Shown one piece after another: positions 26,227 to 34,645 of a stretch of 64,000 nucleotides of DNA. The position numbers and the translations under genes are program-made. Within the stretch, counting starts at the first letter, position 1. Each line of letters starts with the position of its first letter. Source of the DNA: an uncultured Ruminiclostridium sp. (GTDB taxonomy: Bacteria; Bacillota; Clostridia; Oscillospirales; Ruminococcaceae); assembly GCA_944386545.1 (NCBI GenBank), contig CALXBK010000007.1, positions 17,083-81,082 on the forward strand, written 5' to 3'. Under the pieces are notes generated by a model. The model did not search any database. It worked only from the letters and a program-made list of their open reading frames with translations, and had not been told where the DNA came from.

Positions 26227-27225
26227 ATGTCATATCCGTCATCCTATTATACACAGGCACAAGGCGTTATAGACAGACGCCGCAACCATAATAATTCAAT
26301 TTACATATCACGCTATAACGAAATAAAGCAAAAATATCCCGAAATAACCGATATTATTGATAAGCTGTCGCAGACCACCGAAAAGCTCGCAAGGATTATT
26401 CTTGCAAAGCCCGATAATATAAAAGAGCAGATTGAACAGCTGAAGAATGAAAACCTTGCGCTTCAGCAGAGCCTTGCTGATACGCTTACAAAAAACGGCT
26501 ATCCAAAGGACTATCTCGACGAAATATACACCTGCAAAAAATGCGGTGATACCGGAAATAATGAGGACGGCAGGTGCGAATGCTTTATAAATGAGCTTCG
26601 CAGAATAGCGGCTGAAAATCTCAGTCAAAGCCTTCCTATGGGGCTTACCTGCTTTGAAAGCTTTAATTTATCCTATTACAGCGATTCTCCGATGACAGAG
26701 CTTAAAGGGCTTTCGCCGCGTGCCATCATGGAGCGTAATTACAAAATCTGTCTGTCCTATGCCGATGATTTCAGAGTACCTTATGAAAGCCTTTTTATGA
26801 CGGGCGGCACGGGACTTGGAAAAACGCACCTTTCCTTATCCATTGCAAAAAGAGTTGTTGAAAAGGAATATTCCGTCGTGTACGGCTCTGTTCCCGATTT
26901 GCTGAGAAAAATTGAAAATGCACACTTTAATAAGAGCGAGGAGGATTGCGAGGTACTCGCTACCCTTAAAAGCTGTGATTTACTTGTGCTTGACGACCTC
27001 GGTGCGGAATTTGACTCGCAGTTTTATGTTTCCTGCCTGTATGAAATAATCAATACAAGAGTAAATTTCGGCAGACCTACCGTTGTCAGCACGAATATGA
27101 CCTTGAACGAGCTTCAGAACCGTTATACAGACAGAATAGTTTCGCGGCTTCTTTCCATGCGGCGGCTTGTGTTCTGCGGCGAGGATATAAGGATAAAGCT
27201 AAAGACAAAAAATAACAGCCATTGA
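26227..27225 (+). CDS. dnaC: DnaC/DnaI-like AAA+ helicase loader
   Basis: A 332-residue AAA+ ATPase. The N-terminal coiled-coil/helical part (about 1-95) is followed by a four-cysteine cluster C-K-K-C...C-E-C (about residues 100-118), a likely zinc site as in DnaI. The ATPase domain then has Walker A G-G-T-G-L-G-K-T near residues 193-200, Walker B L-L-V-L-D-D-L-G near residue 253, and sensor S-T-N-M near residue 289. It would load the DnaB-type helicase with the adjacent DnaD-like protein. GGAGG lies before the ATG. IstB-type transposon ATPases are related, but context favours chromosomal replication. Confidence 0.9.
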   Translation: MSYPSSYYTQAQGVIDRRRNHNNSIYISRYNEIKQKYPEITDIIDKLSQTTEKLARIILAKPDNIKEQIEQLKNENLALQQSLADTLTKNGYPKDYLDEIYTCKKCGDTGNNEDGRCECFINELRRIAAENLSQSLPMGLTCFESFNLSYYSDSPMTELKGLSPRAIMERNYKICLSYADDFRVPYESLFMTGGTGLGKTHLSLSIAKRVVEKEYSVVYGSVPDLLRKIENAHFNKSEEDCEVLATLKSCDLLVLDDLGAEFDSQFYVSCLYEIINTRVNFGRPTVVSTNMTLNELQNRYTDRIVSRLLSMRRLVFCGEDIRIKLKTKNNSH

Positions 27226-27277
27226 CCTTAATAAATCGGATAAAAGCTATTTGTACATTTTGAATTGGGGGGGTATT

Positions 27278-28552
27278 ATGAACAGGGTTACCGCAATCTA
27301 TTTAATAATTGTTGTTTTTTCTTTGGTGCTTGCTTCTGTCGCACCGTCTCAAAGAAAAGGAAAAGTTGAATTTACCATTTCCTATCTGGGAAAAGCACAG
27401 CTTAGTCCTTCATCGGATACAGATACCGACCAGCCTCCTGCCCAGCTGCCGTTTGAATATAATTTCAGCTCATCTGAGCTTGAAGGGGATTTTGAGATTT
27501 CAGTTGAACCGAGCGTGAGCTCCGGGTATTACAGTTGTGCTCAGACGCTGTTTTTAAACTCTGATTTCAACTTGTGGTATACGCTTGACGGAAGTCTCCC
27601 CGAAGCAAATTCAACTTATTCTTACCTTTATGATCCGTCACAGGGCATAGAGGTTGATGAAACCTGCTGTATCCTTATCAGAGCCGAACAAAACGGCAGC
27701 TACAGCGATGTTTATTATCTATCCTATGTAATTCTAACTCCGCGCACAGACTATATTTATTCTTACGGCTACAATTCGTTGAATTCGGACGATAAAAGAC
27801 TGTATGAATTTCTGTATGATAATATCTCTGAATTTAAGGAAACAATATATCTTCCGATTGATAACGTTTCCTTCAAGCGCGTATATTCTATCATGAGATG
27901 TATAAATTACGATAACCCGCTTCTTTTCCATATTCCGCTTGCTTTCAGCAATTGGACGGGAAGCCACAGTGATGTGGATTCTGTCTGCTTCAACTATGAT
28001 TTTGATGAGCAGGAATGTATATCAAATACCGAACAGGTCATTAAAGCGGCGGATTATATTCTAAAGCAGGCAGACGGCGCAGAAAGCCTTTTCGATTATC
28101 TTCTCAGCATTCATGACTCTGTTTTGAAAAATTGCTCTTACGATTACTCTATGGAAGAATACGGCACTTATGAGGCTTTCGGAGTTTTAGTATACCAAAC
28201 CGGCGTTTGTGAGTCATATTCACGCGCTTTTCAGTACCTTTGCCAGAGGATAGGCGTAGAAAATCTCCTTGTGGTCGGCACGGACACCGAGGAGCCGCAT
28301 ATGTGGAATATGGTGATGCTTGACGGGGAATGGTATCATTCCGACCTTACATGGGACGACGGTGAGGGTACGGCGGTATGGTACGAGTACTTCCTGTTTA
28401 ACGATGATTATTTGTCATATTTTTTGGAAAGGGAAATATCCCCCTTTGTTGATACATGGAATAATTACAACATCTCGGATATTTACAACAATTCTAACTA
28501 TTATCCCATACCGCAGGCATACGGATTTAAGTATTCCAATTATAATTATTGA
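27278..28552 (+). CDS. Exported transglutaminase-like domain protein
   Basis: A 424-residue protein with an N-terminal signal/anchor helix (about 4-24), a chitobiase-C-terminal/Ig-like beta region (about 80-150, with W-Y-T-L-D-G-S-L-P near residue 104), and a C-terminal transglutaminase-like fold. The Cys-His-Asp triad is visible as G-V-C311-E-S, P-H341-M-W-N and H-S-D356-L-T-W. Such secreted domains act as cysteine proteases or amide hydrolases or in peptide binding at the cell surface. A large lipoprotein gene follows after 80 bases. ATG 27278 is chosen for the GGGGGGG site 5 bases upstream. Confidence 0.75.
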   Translation: MNRVTAIYLIIVVFSLVLASVAPSQRKGKVEFTISYLGKAQLSPSSDTDTDQPPAQLPFEYNFSSSELEGDFEISVEPSVSSGYYSCAQTLFLNSDFNLWYTLDGSLPEANSTYSYLYDPSQGIEVDETCCILIRAEQNGSYSDVYYLSYVILTPRTDYIYSYGYNSLNSDDKRLYEFLYDNISEFKETIYLPIDNVSFKRVYSIMRCINYDNPLLFHIPLAFSNWTGSHSDVDSVCFNYDFDEQECISNTEQVIKAADYILKQADGAESLFDYLLSIHDSVLKNCSYDYSMEEYGTYEAFGVLVYQTGVCESYSRAFQYLCQRIGVENLLVVGTDTEEPHMWNMVMLDGEWYHSDLTWDDGEGTAVWYEYFLFNDDYLSYFLEREISPFVDTWNNYNISDIYNNSNYYPIPQAYGFKYSNYNY

Positions 28553-28632
28553 TATATCGGTTTAAAGCGACGCTTCTGATAATTCTGACGGTTTTGCAGG
28601 GTGTTTGTTTTAATACGAAAGGATGCGATAAC

Positions 28633-31242
28633 ATGAAAATCGGATTTAAAAAAGCTGTGAGCGTTACGGTAATTCTTTCGCTTGTGACGGGACTTTTCTG
28701 CTCCTGCGATTTCAACGGCAACGGCAATGACGGCAATATTCCCGTGTTTGCCGATGTCAAGGCGGACGGCGCGGTAGAGTATTCCTCAAACGGCGAATTT
28801 TCCGTAAATATAACAGCTGACGGTCTGACCTTCGATTCCGAAATATTCCCCGACGAAATTGAAATATTTTATCCCGTAATTTCCTATGATAAGCTGACGG
28901 ACGTTGACGCAGTATCGGGAATAAAGCTTTCCGACGATGAATACACAACCGTGTATTCAAAGGTATCCGAAGTAACGGTGGCTTCTCCCTCTGCCGTACA
29001 AATCAGCTTTACAGACGAGCTGTTCGTCAAAAACTGTCCCGATTTTTATTTCATCGCTTTTGATGAGAACACCAACGAGAACAAAAAGAAGCTTATCGCG
29101 GCGATTGACGTTTCTTATCCCGGTTATCTTCTGATTTCGGATACTCCACAGATTTCCTCCGACAGCAATATCAATACATTCAAGCTCACTCTTGACAAGA
29201 GCAGTTTTTCTTCGGATATTTCCGCTGAGGATATAATCTTATCCGGCGCTTTCAAGGACTGTACCGTTCAGAGCTTTGTCCGCACGGGCGATACCACAGT
29301 TTCGGTTACCTTGGCGGGAGATATTAACGGTGGATATTCAAACGGCTCTATTTCCGTAAAAAGCACGGCTGTTCTTAATTCAGCCTTTGATGTTTCCGCA
29401 GTAATTCAGGTTATTTCACCTGAAATACTATTTGTTTCCGATGATTTTGAAATATCAGACTCATACGCCCGCTTTTATTTTGTATTGAAGGATTGCCGTT
29501 TTGCCGATAACGTGACAAACGAAATGTTTTCGGTAACGGGCGAAGAAATGAAAATAGACAGATTTGAGCGAACAAGCGCTTCTGAGGGTATGCTTTATGT
29601 TTCCTTTGAACAAAAGGAGTCCGTCGATGATGCCGTAGAAGCTCTTTGCGGCTGCACCTTCCGTGTTGACAGCTCTGCTCTTAATATAAGCGTTCCGCTG
29701 ACATTCGGTATAAATGCCGATGAAACCGACGTTAATGCCGAAATACAAAACGTTGTTCAGTCAAAGACGGAAATCACCGTTACTGCGTCGCTCAGCGTTG
29801 TCAACGGCAGCTTTAATGTCATAAGCAAAAACAGCTTTGTTTTTGGAGGTGATTTTGCAAAGGCTTCGATTACTTCAATTTCGGCTCAGGATAAAAATGC
29901 TACAATAACATTATCTGTACCCAAAGCATCATCTTCCGATAAGGTTACATTTTATGCTACCATCGGGCTTAAATCCGGCGCTTTATCGGGATTTTGGGGG
30001 CAACCTGTTGCGATAAGCGCCTTTCCGTTGTATTACAATGAGAATGAAACGGAACAAACGCCTACTTCGCCTGACATCGAACGTCTTTGTGCCGCAATAG
30101 AGCTGCTTGCGGAATACACCTCAACGCATACGGCGTTTGACTTTGAGGATTTGAATGCTTTGCTTAATTCCGAGTTTGATGACGGTACGACCTTCGGCGA
30201 ATTTTGCGACGAATTTTTTTCCTCTTACAGCACGCTTTACAGCTATTATGAAAATTCTGACAGCATAGTCAATGCGCTTAATCTTTCCTCAAGCGATCCT
30301 TTGGTGCAAAGCGACAGGCTGTGCGTCAATGATTACCTTTATGAAGCAAAGGCTTTATACAGCGCACAACGCAGTATAAGCGACAGCTTTGCCAGATTGC
30401 TCCGTACAATTCCGCAAATCAAAGAATGTACGGACGCTCAGGAAATGGAAACTCTTTTAGGCGAATATAACCGCCTTACAAATGATGTTTTGTCGGTATA
30501 TAAGATGAAGATAAAGGGTAAACCCTTTACCGAGACCCTCAATTCCTTATGCCTTGAATATACAGCACAAAGCGGTGTTGCAATGAGCTTTGACATTCTT
30601 TCTCAAAGTCAGCATAACTGGTATCCGCAAATTGCACAGGATAAGCTCTATTTCACATATTATTCCAAAGGAATAGCGTTCAGCGGAGCTTTTATTTCTC
30701 TTTTCTCAATGGCTTTCGATCCCGAAGGTGCAATGTCAGGCGGAGAATATGCTTCCGTTTCAAAGTCCCTTAGCCGCATTTCAGATTACAAGGGCTATGA
30801 TTCAAGCGATATGTATGATGAACAGGGCGTATATTCTACAACCTTAAAAAGATTGTTAAAGCTTCGCAAGCTTGATTTGAACAGCAAAAATCTTCCCGTT
30901 TGTGTGACATCTGCAGAGATAGCTCAGCTTTCAATGCTCCTGTCCGATGAGGAAACGCTTATGAATGAGCTTGAAAGCGTGGGCTTTGTTATCGGAAACG
31001 GAAGATATATCGTTTGTAACGATTTTGGTATATCAGCTTCGCTTAAGCTCGCAGATAATAAATCCAATACAGAAAGAATATACTCCTTTGTGCGAAAGGC
31101 AACCGTTTATGATTTGATTTTATCAAAAAGCGGAAACGACTTTGTTTACCTTGACTGCTCGTTCAGAGTATATTCTGATGACGGTGAAATTAAAATACAG
31201 CCGTATATAAATAAAAAATACGGAGTTATGATAATTGAATAA
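28633..31242 (+). CDS. Large putative surface lipoprotein of unknown function
   Basis: An 869-residue exported protein. The N-terminus has basic residues and a hydrophobic stretch, then L-F-C-S-C (cysteines 23 and 25), an atypical lipobox. The region to about residue 475 is rich in short strands and S/T/D/V, suggesting several Ig-like beta domains with repeated patterns such as F-x-F-x-L-x-L-D. From about 480 to 750 the composition becomes helical with many serines. No enzymatic motif is seen. It follows the transglutaminase-like gene and is closed by a strong terminator. ATG 28633 has GAAAGGATG upstream; the longer frame overlaps the previous gene. Confidence 0.6.
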   Translation: MKIGFKKAVSVTVILSLVTGLFCSCDFNGNGNDGNIPVFADVKADGAVEYSSNGEFSVNITADGLTFDSEIFPDEIEIFYPVISYDKLTDVDAVSGIKLSDDEYTTVYSKVSEVTVASPSAVQISFTDELFVKNCPDFYFIAFDENTNENKKKLIAAIDVSYPGYLLISDTPQISSDSNINTFKLTLDKSSFSSDISAEDIILSGAFKDCTVQSFVRTGDTTVSVTLAGDINGGYSNGSISVKSTAVLNSAFDVSAVIQVISPEILFVSDDFEISDSYARFYFVLKDCRFADNVTNEMFSVTGEEMKIDRFERTSASEGMLYVSFEQKESVDDAVEALCGCTFRVDSSALNISVPLTFGINADETDVNAEIQNVVQSKTEITVTASLSVVNGSFNVISKNSFVFGGDFAKASITSISAQDKNATITLSVPKASSSDKVTFYATIGLKSGALSGFWGQPVAISAFPLYYNENETEQTPTSPDIERLCAAIELLAEYTSTHTAFDFEDLNALLNSEFDDGTTFGEFCDEFFSSYSTLYSYYENSDSIVNALNLSSSDPLVQSDRLCVNDYLYEAKALYSAQRSISDSFARLLRTIPQIKECTDAQEMETLLGEYNRLTNDVLSVYKMKIKGKPFTETLNSLCLEYTAQSGVAMSFDILSQSQHNWYPQIAQDKLYFTYYSKGIAFSGAFISLFSMAFDPEGAMSGGEYASVSKSLSRISDYKGYDSSDMYDEQGVYSTTLKRLLKLRKLDLNSKNLPVCVTSAEIAQLSMLLSDEETLMNELESVGFVIGNGRYIVCNDFGISASLKLADNKSNTERIYSFVRKATVYDLILSKSGNDFVYLDCSFRVYSDDGEIKIQPYINKKYGVMIIE

Positions 31243-31246
31243 TATA

Positions 31247-31283
31247 AAAGCTCTGTTCGCACTTATGAACAGAGCTTTTGATT
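31247..31283 (+). terminator. Strong intrinsic terminator after the lipoprotein gene
   Basis: AAAGCTCTGTTC (31247-31258) pairs perfectly with GAACAGAGCTTT (31267-31278) around GCACTTAT, followed by TGATTTT. Confidence 0.88.
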
Positions 31284-31284
31284 T

Positions 31285-31426
31285 TATAACTTAGGCAAGA
31301 TGTCCCTCGCTTCTAAGGAGGCGGGTTCCATATTCAGTTTCAGTTGGGGATTGAACCCCAACTGAAACTGAATCGCAGCTTCGCTGCGCCTTGCCACGTT
31401 GAATGACGGGGCAAGCCCATTATTGA
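31285..31426 (+). repeat. 142-bp dispersed structured repeat, copy A
   Basis: This segment aligns without gaps over its 142 bp with 44902-45043, about three quarters identical. It has outer arms GGCAAG (31294-31299) and CTTGCC (31390-31395), and a perfect 18-bp stem (31332-31349 with 31356-31373). A CGCAG-CTTCG-CTGCG hairpin lies at 31374-31388, and the tail reads AATGACGGGGCAAGCCC. It is non-coding and lies between convergent genes, abutting the stop of the minus-strand DUF4364 gene. Mobile (MITE- or REP-like) origin is inference. Confidence 0.8.
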
Positions 31427-31430
31427 ATAA

Positions 31431-32015
31431 TTAATATCCGAGCGTGCCGTTAAGCTCCGCTTCCGAAACGGTGAGATAGCCTTGAATAAAGTAGTTTATT
31501 ACACTGCGGTACGTGCCTTCGGGATTGTCGAATACCCGTCGTTCCATATCCTCAGCCGATTCATAGGTAGGGGCATATATTTTAAGCTCCATAAAGTCAG
31601 CGCCGCCCATTTCATTGATAAAGCGTATATACAGCTGATAGCCGTTCTGAACTTCAATTATTTCAGTTTTTACCGCCTTTTCGAGCTTTGTGCGCGCGGT
31701 GATTTTCTTTGCGTAATATACGGTATCCTCTCTTATGGACAGGGGGATGGTGTAGGCAAGCTCCGCCGCAAGATAGTTGCTTTTGTCGGTAGGGGAGCAG
31801 ACAGGATCCTTATCCTCGCCCATGGTGATAAGCTCCTTGTCACGCATATCGTAAATTGCGCTCACAAAGTCAAAATACATGATAAAATCACGGTCAACGG
31901 TACTGCACATAAGCTCGTTTACCGTCATGTTTCCGACTCTGCTTAAAATATATGCCAATAAAATTTCAATATCCTTTTGTTCGTAAAGAGTAAACCTCGG
32001 AACAGGTACTGCCAT
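31431..32015 (-). CDS. DUF4364 family protein
   Basis: A 194-residue protein. The N-terminal part (about 1-75) looks like a winged-helix fold: D-I-E-I-L-L-A-Y-I-L-S-R-V-G-N-M-T then a helix and strand pair with L-I-T-M-G. This is the DUF4364 family, common in Clostridia and of unknown function, possibly a transcription regulator. The start has an AGGAAAGG site on the minus strand. It lies 24 bases downstream of aroC in the same direction, so it is probably cotranscribed with aroA and aroC. No connection with aromatic synthesis is established. Confidence 0.8.
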   Translation of the reverse strand: MAVPVPRFTLYEQKDIEILLAYILSRVGNMTVNELMCSTVDRDFIMYFDFVSAIYDMRDKELITMGEDKDPVCSPTDKSNYLAAELAYTIPLSIREDTVYYAKKITARTKLEKAVKTEIIEVQNGYQLYIRFINEMGGADFMELKIYAPTYESAEDMERRVFDNPEGTYRSVINYFIQGYLTVSEAELNGTLGY

Positions 32016-32039
32016 AATATCAATCCTTTCCTGCGTGTT

Positions 32040-33116
32040 TTACAGCAAGTAGGACAGCAACGCAAGATTTGCGGCTGACTCTATACAGGGCACGGCTCTC
32101 GGAACTATACAAGGGTCGTGCCTGCCCTTTATCTCAAGCGTTTGTTCTTCCGGAACGGTGTATTCAACGGTATTCTGCGCTCTTGCAATTGACGGAGTGG
32201 GCTTAATAGCCGCGCGGAATATTATCGGCATACCGCTTGAAATACCGCCTAAAATACCGCCGTGGTTGTTTGTCCTCGTTTTGATATTTCCGTTTTCAAG
32301 GCAAAATTCATCATTGTTCTGACTGCCCTTCATGCGGGAAGCTTCAAAGCCTATGCCGAATTCGATACCCTTTACTGCGGGAACGCCGAAAACAAGCTGT
32401 GATATTCTGTTTTCAATTCCGTCGAACATAGGCGAGCCTATTCCGACAGGAAAGCCGATACAGCAGTATTCCGCAACGCCGCCTATGCTGTCAAGCTGAT
32501 TTGCGGCGTTTTTTATTGCTTCTCGCATCGGTGCGTCCTTATCGGTATTGATAAGCGGCAGATAGCGTGCTTTTACCGCTTCAAGCTGTTGCTTGTTTAC
32601 ATTTATGGGATGAAAGCTGTCATCGCATATATCTCCGATGGAAAGTATATGTGCGGCAGAGCTTATACCCTTGCTCTTTAAAATCTGAGAAGCAACTGCG
32701 CCCGCAAAAACGAGAGGTGCGGTTATTCTGCCCGAAAAGTGTCCGCCGCCTCTTAAATCGTTCGCGCCGTTGTAGCGGATATATCCCGTATAATCTGCGT
32801 GTCCGGGCCTTGCAAGATGGCTTACGCTTTTATAATCGGCAGAGTGCTGGTCGGTATTCTTAATAACAGCGCAAAGAGGAGTGCCTGTCAGCACGCCGTC
32901 AACCATTCCCGAAACAATTTCGGGATAGTCGGCTTCGCTTCTGTTGGTGCTGGTGCCGTCCTTTTTCGGAGCGCGGCGCGCCATATATTCAAGAACCTCG
33001 TCAAAATTCAGCTTAAAGCCGCCCGGAAGTCCGTTTATTACTGCTCCGATAGCTTTTCCGTGAGATTCTCCGAATATCGAAACCGAAAAATCCCCGAATT
33101 TAAATTCAGATGACAT
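32040..33116 (-). CDS. aroC: Chorismate synthase
   Basis: FMN-dependent enzyme converting EPSP to chorismate, the final step of the shikimate pathway. The 358-residue protein carries the three family signatures: G-E-S-H-G-K-A near residue 15, R-P-G-H-A-D near residue 103, and R-G-G-G-H-F-S-G-R near residue 122. The C-terminal R-H-D-P-C-I-V-P-R-A-V-P region is also present. Length is normal. The start overlaps the end of aroA by 11 bases, placing the last two pathway steps in one transcript. GGAGGTA precedes the ATG on the minus strand. Confidence 0.97.
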   Translation of the reverse strand: MSSEFKFGDFSVSIFGESHGKAIGAVINGLPGGFKLNFDEVLEYMARRAPKKDGTSTNRSEADYPEIVSGMVDGVLTGTPLCAVIKNTDQHSADYKSVSHLARPGHADYTGYIRYNGANDLRGGGHFSGRITAPLVFAGAVASQILKSKGISSAAHILSIGDICDDSFHPINVNKQQLEAVKARYLPLINTDKDAPMREAIKNAANQLDSIGGVAEYCCIGFPVGIGSPMFDGIENRISQLVFGVPAVKGIEFGIGFEASRMKGSQNNDEFCLENGNIKTRTNNHGGILGGISSGMPIIFRAAIKPTPSIARAQNTVEYTVPEEQTLEIKGRHDPCIVPRAVPCIESAANLALLSYLL

Positions 33117-34317
33117 CTGCTATACCTCCGAGAGAAGTGTAATCATCAAAAAATTTCGGATATGATTTGTCTACGCATTGTGCGTCCTTTATTATTACCC
33201 GGTCTTTGCATTTTACAGCCGCTATCGCCGCCGCCATTGCAATTCTGTGGTCATTATGGCAGTTTACCGTACCGCCGCAAAGCGAGCTTACGGGACGAAT
33301 TTCAAGGCTGTCCTTATGCTCTGTTATATTACCGCCCAGCCCGTTAATAAGCTCTGCGGTAGCTTTGAGCCTGTCACATTCCTTTACCCTGAGCCTGCCG
33401 CAGTCGGAAATTACCGACGGTTTATTCCAGAATGACATCATAACCGCAATAATCGGCACAAGGTCGGGTATATCTGCGGCGTTAATCACCGATAAATCCC
33501 CGCAGTTTCTGAACTTCCCTGCAATATCGAGTATTGCTCTGTCGCCCTGGAGCGTGTCGGGGTTTATGTTGGTAATATTGATATTACAGCCGAGAACATT
33601 TGCCACAACAAAAAATGCGCTTTGTGACATATCCGCTTCGACCGTACAGCACTGAGGAATATAGCGCTGATTGCCCTTTACAAAATAGCCGTTTTCGGTT
33701 TGCGTAACAATAACACCAAAGCGCATCATACAGTTAATTGTAATATCTATGTACGGCTTTGACTGAAGCGGTGAGGTAACAATAATCTCGCTGTCGCCGT
33801 CAAGCCTTGAAAGCGCAAAAAGAAGCCCTGTAATAAACTGTGAGGAAACGCTTCCGTCGATATAATACTTTCCCGCAGAGAGCCTGCCGCCTATCTTATA
33901 CGGCATTTTATCGGTACGGAAAACCGCTCCGTTGTCGCACATCGGCTTTATTATCGGGGTAATCGGTCTTTCAGGGAGCTTTCCGCGTCCCGTAAACTCC
34001 GCCTCACAGCCGTAAGCGGAAAAAATCGGCATCATAAACCTCAGCGTAGAGCCGCTTTCACGGCAATCAACAAACGCCTCTGATTTTGGAGCTTTTATGC
34101 CTTCTATTGTGTATTTCCCGTTTTCTCCCTGTATTTTTGCACCGAGCGCAGTCAGAGCGTCTATCGTTGCGTGAGAGTCCATACATTCAAGCAGATTGTC
34201 AATCTGTGAAGCTCCGTCAGCCATAGCGGCACATATCAGCAAACGGTGTGAAATGCTCTTTGACGGCGGAAGCCTCAGACTTCCGCGAAGCAAAGAGGGG
34301 GTGATTGATATATCCAA
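33106..34317 (-). CDS. aroA: 3-phosphoshikimate 1-carboxyvinyltransferase (EPSP synthase)
   Basis: Transfers the enolpyruvyl group of PEP to shikimate-3-phosphate; the target of glyphosate. Motifs: P-P-S-K-S-I-S-H-R near residue 17, E-S-G-S-T-L-R near residue 85, V-K-E-C-D-R near residue 330, and N-D-H-R-I-A-M near residue 370. I place the start at the TTG at 34317 (403 residues, beginning M-D-I-S-I). AAGGAAG lies 7 bases before it, while the ATG at 34335 has no ribosome site. With either start it is the first gene of aroA-aroC-DUF4364. Confidence 0.93.
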   Translation of the reverse strand: MDISITPSLLRGSLRLPPSKSISHRLLICAAMADGASQIDNLLECMDSHATIDALTALGAKIQGENGKYTIEGIKAPKSEAFVDCRESGSTLRFMMPIFSAYGCEAEFTGRGKLPERPITPIIKPMCDNGAVFRTDKMPYKIGGRLSAGKYYIDGSVSSQFITGLLFALSRLDGDSEIIVTSPLQSKPYIDITINCMMRFGVIVTQTENGYFVKGNQRYIPQCCTVEADMSQSAFFVVANVLGCNINITNINPDTLQGDRAILDIAGKFRNCGDLSVINAADIPDLVPIIAVMMSFWNKPSVISDCGRLRVKECDRLKATAELINGLGGNITEHKDSLEIRPVSSLCGGTVNCHNDHRIAMAAAIAAVKCKDRVIIKDAQCVDKSYPKFFDDYTSLGGIADVI

Positions 34318-34372
34318 ATTATTACTTCCTTGCATAATTTATTTGTCGCTTAACGTACATATATCCTTTTAC

Positions 34373-34544
34373 GGCGACACCGCACAAAGACCGCCTTATG
34401 GCTTTGTACGTCATCTGCTTGCGCTTTTTCCGCCATATTTTACAAAAATGCTCGTGAAAACATCAAGTATTCATTCCGCTTTTTGTTTCATCTGACGAAA
34501 AAACCGACTGTGCATCTGACGCACAATCTTTGTGCGGTGTCGCC
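34373..34544. repeat. 172-bp element bounded by perfect 18-bp inverted repeats
   Basis: GGCGACACCGCACAAAGA at 34373-34390 is the exact reverse complement of 34527-34544. Between the arms is non-coding sequence with a small TGTGC/GCACA hairpin (34510-34525) and a candidate minus-strand promoter. The element fills most of the 310-base gap between the divergent aroA and flippase genes. Inverted ends and size suggest a small MITE-like insertion, but I see no clean target-site duplication and no second copy in this window. Confidence 0.6.
34437..34466 (-). promoter_or_regulatory. Candidate promoter for aroA-aroC-DUF4364 inside the inverted-repeat element
   Basis: On the minus strand, TTGATG (34461-34466) and TAAAAT (34437-34442) are 18 bases apart. 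Transcription would start near 34430 and include one arm of the 18-bp inverted repeat in the leader. Confidence 0.4.
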
Positions 34545-34645
34545 TTATAAATTTTACTATAAAACCGTAAAAAAGTCAAGTTAAACGGCAGTCTTATTCT
34601 AAACCTGTCCTATTGCTAATAAAATAAAGCGAAAGGACTGATTTT

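Noticed and set aside
31320..31373. tRNA-like GGGTTC and stem pattern within repeat copy A
   Set aside because: No cloverleaf can be built: the 18-bp central stem is far too long and there is no anticodon arm or acceptor pairing.
31285..31426. CRISPR array
   Set aside because: The repeats are 142 bp long, kilobases apart and there are no regularly spaced short direct repeats or cas genes in the window.
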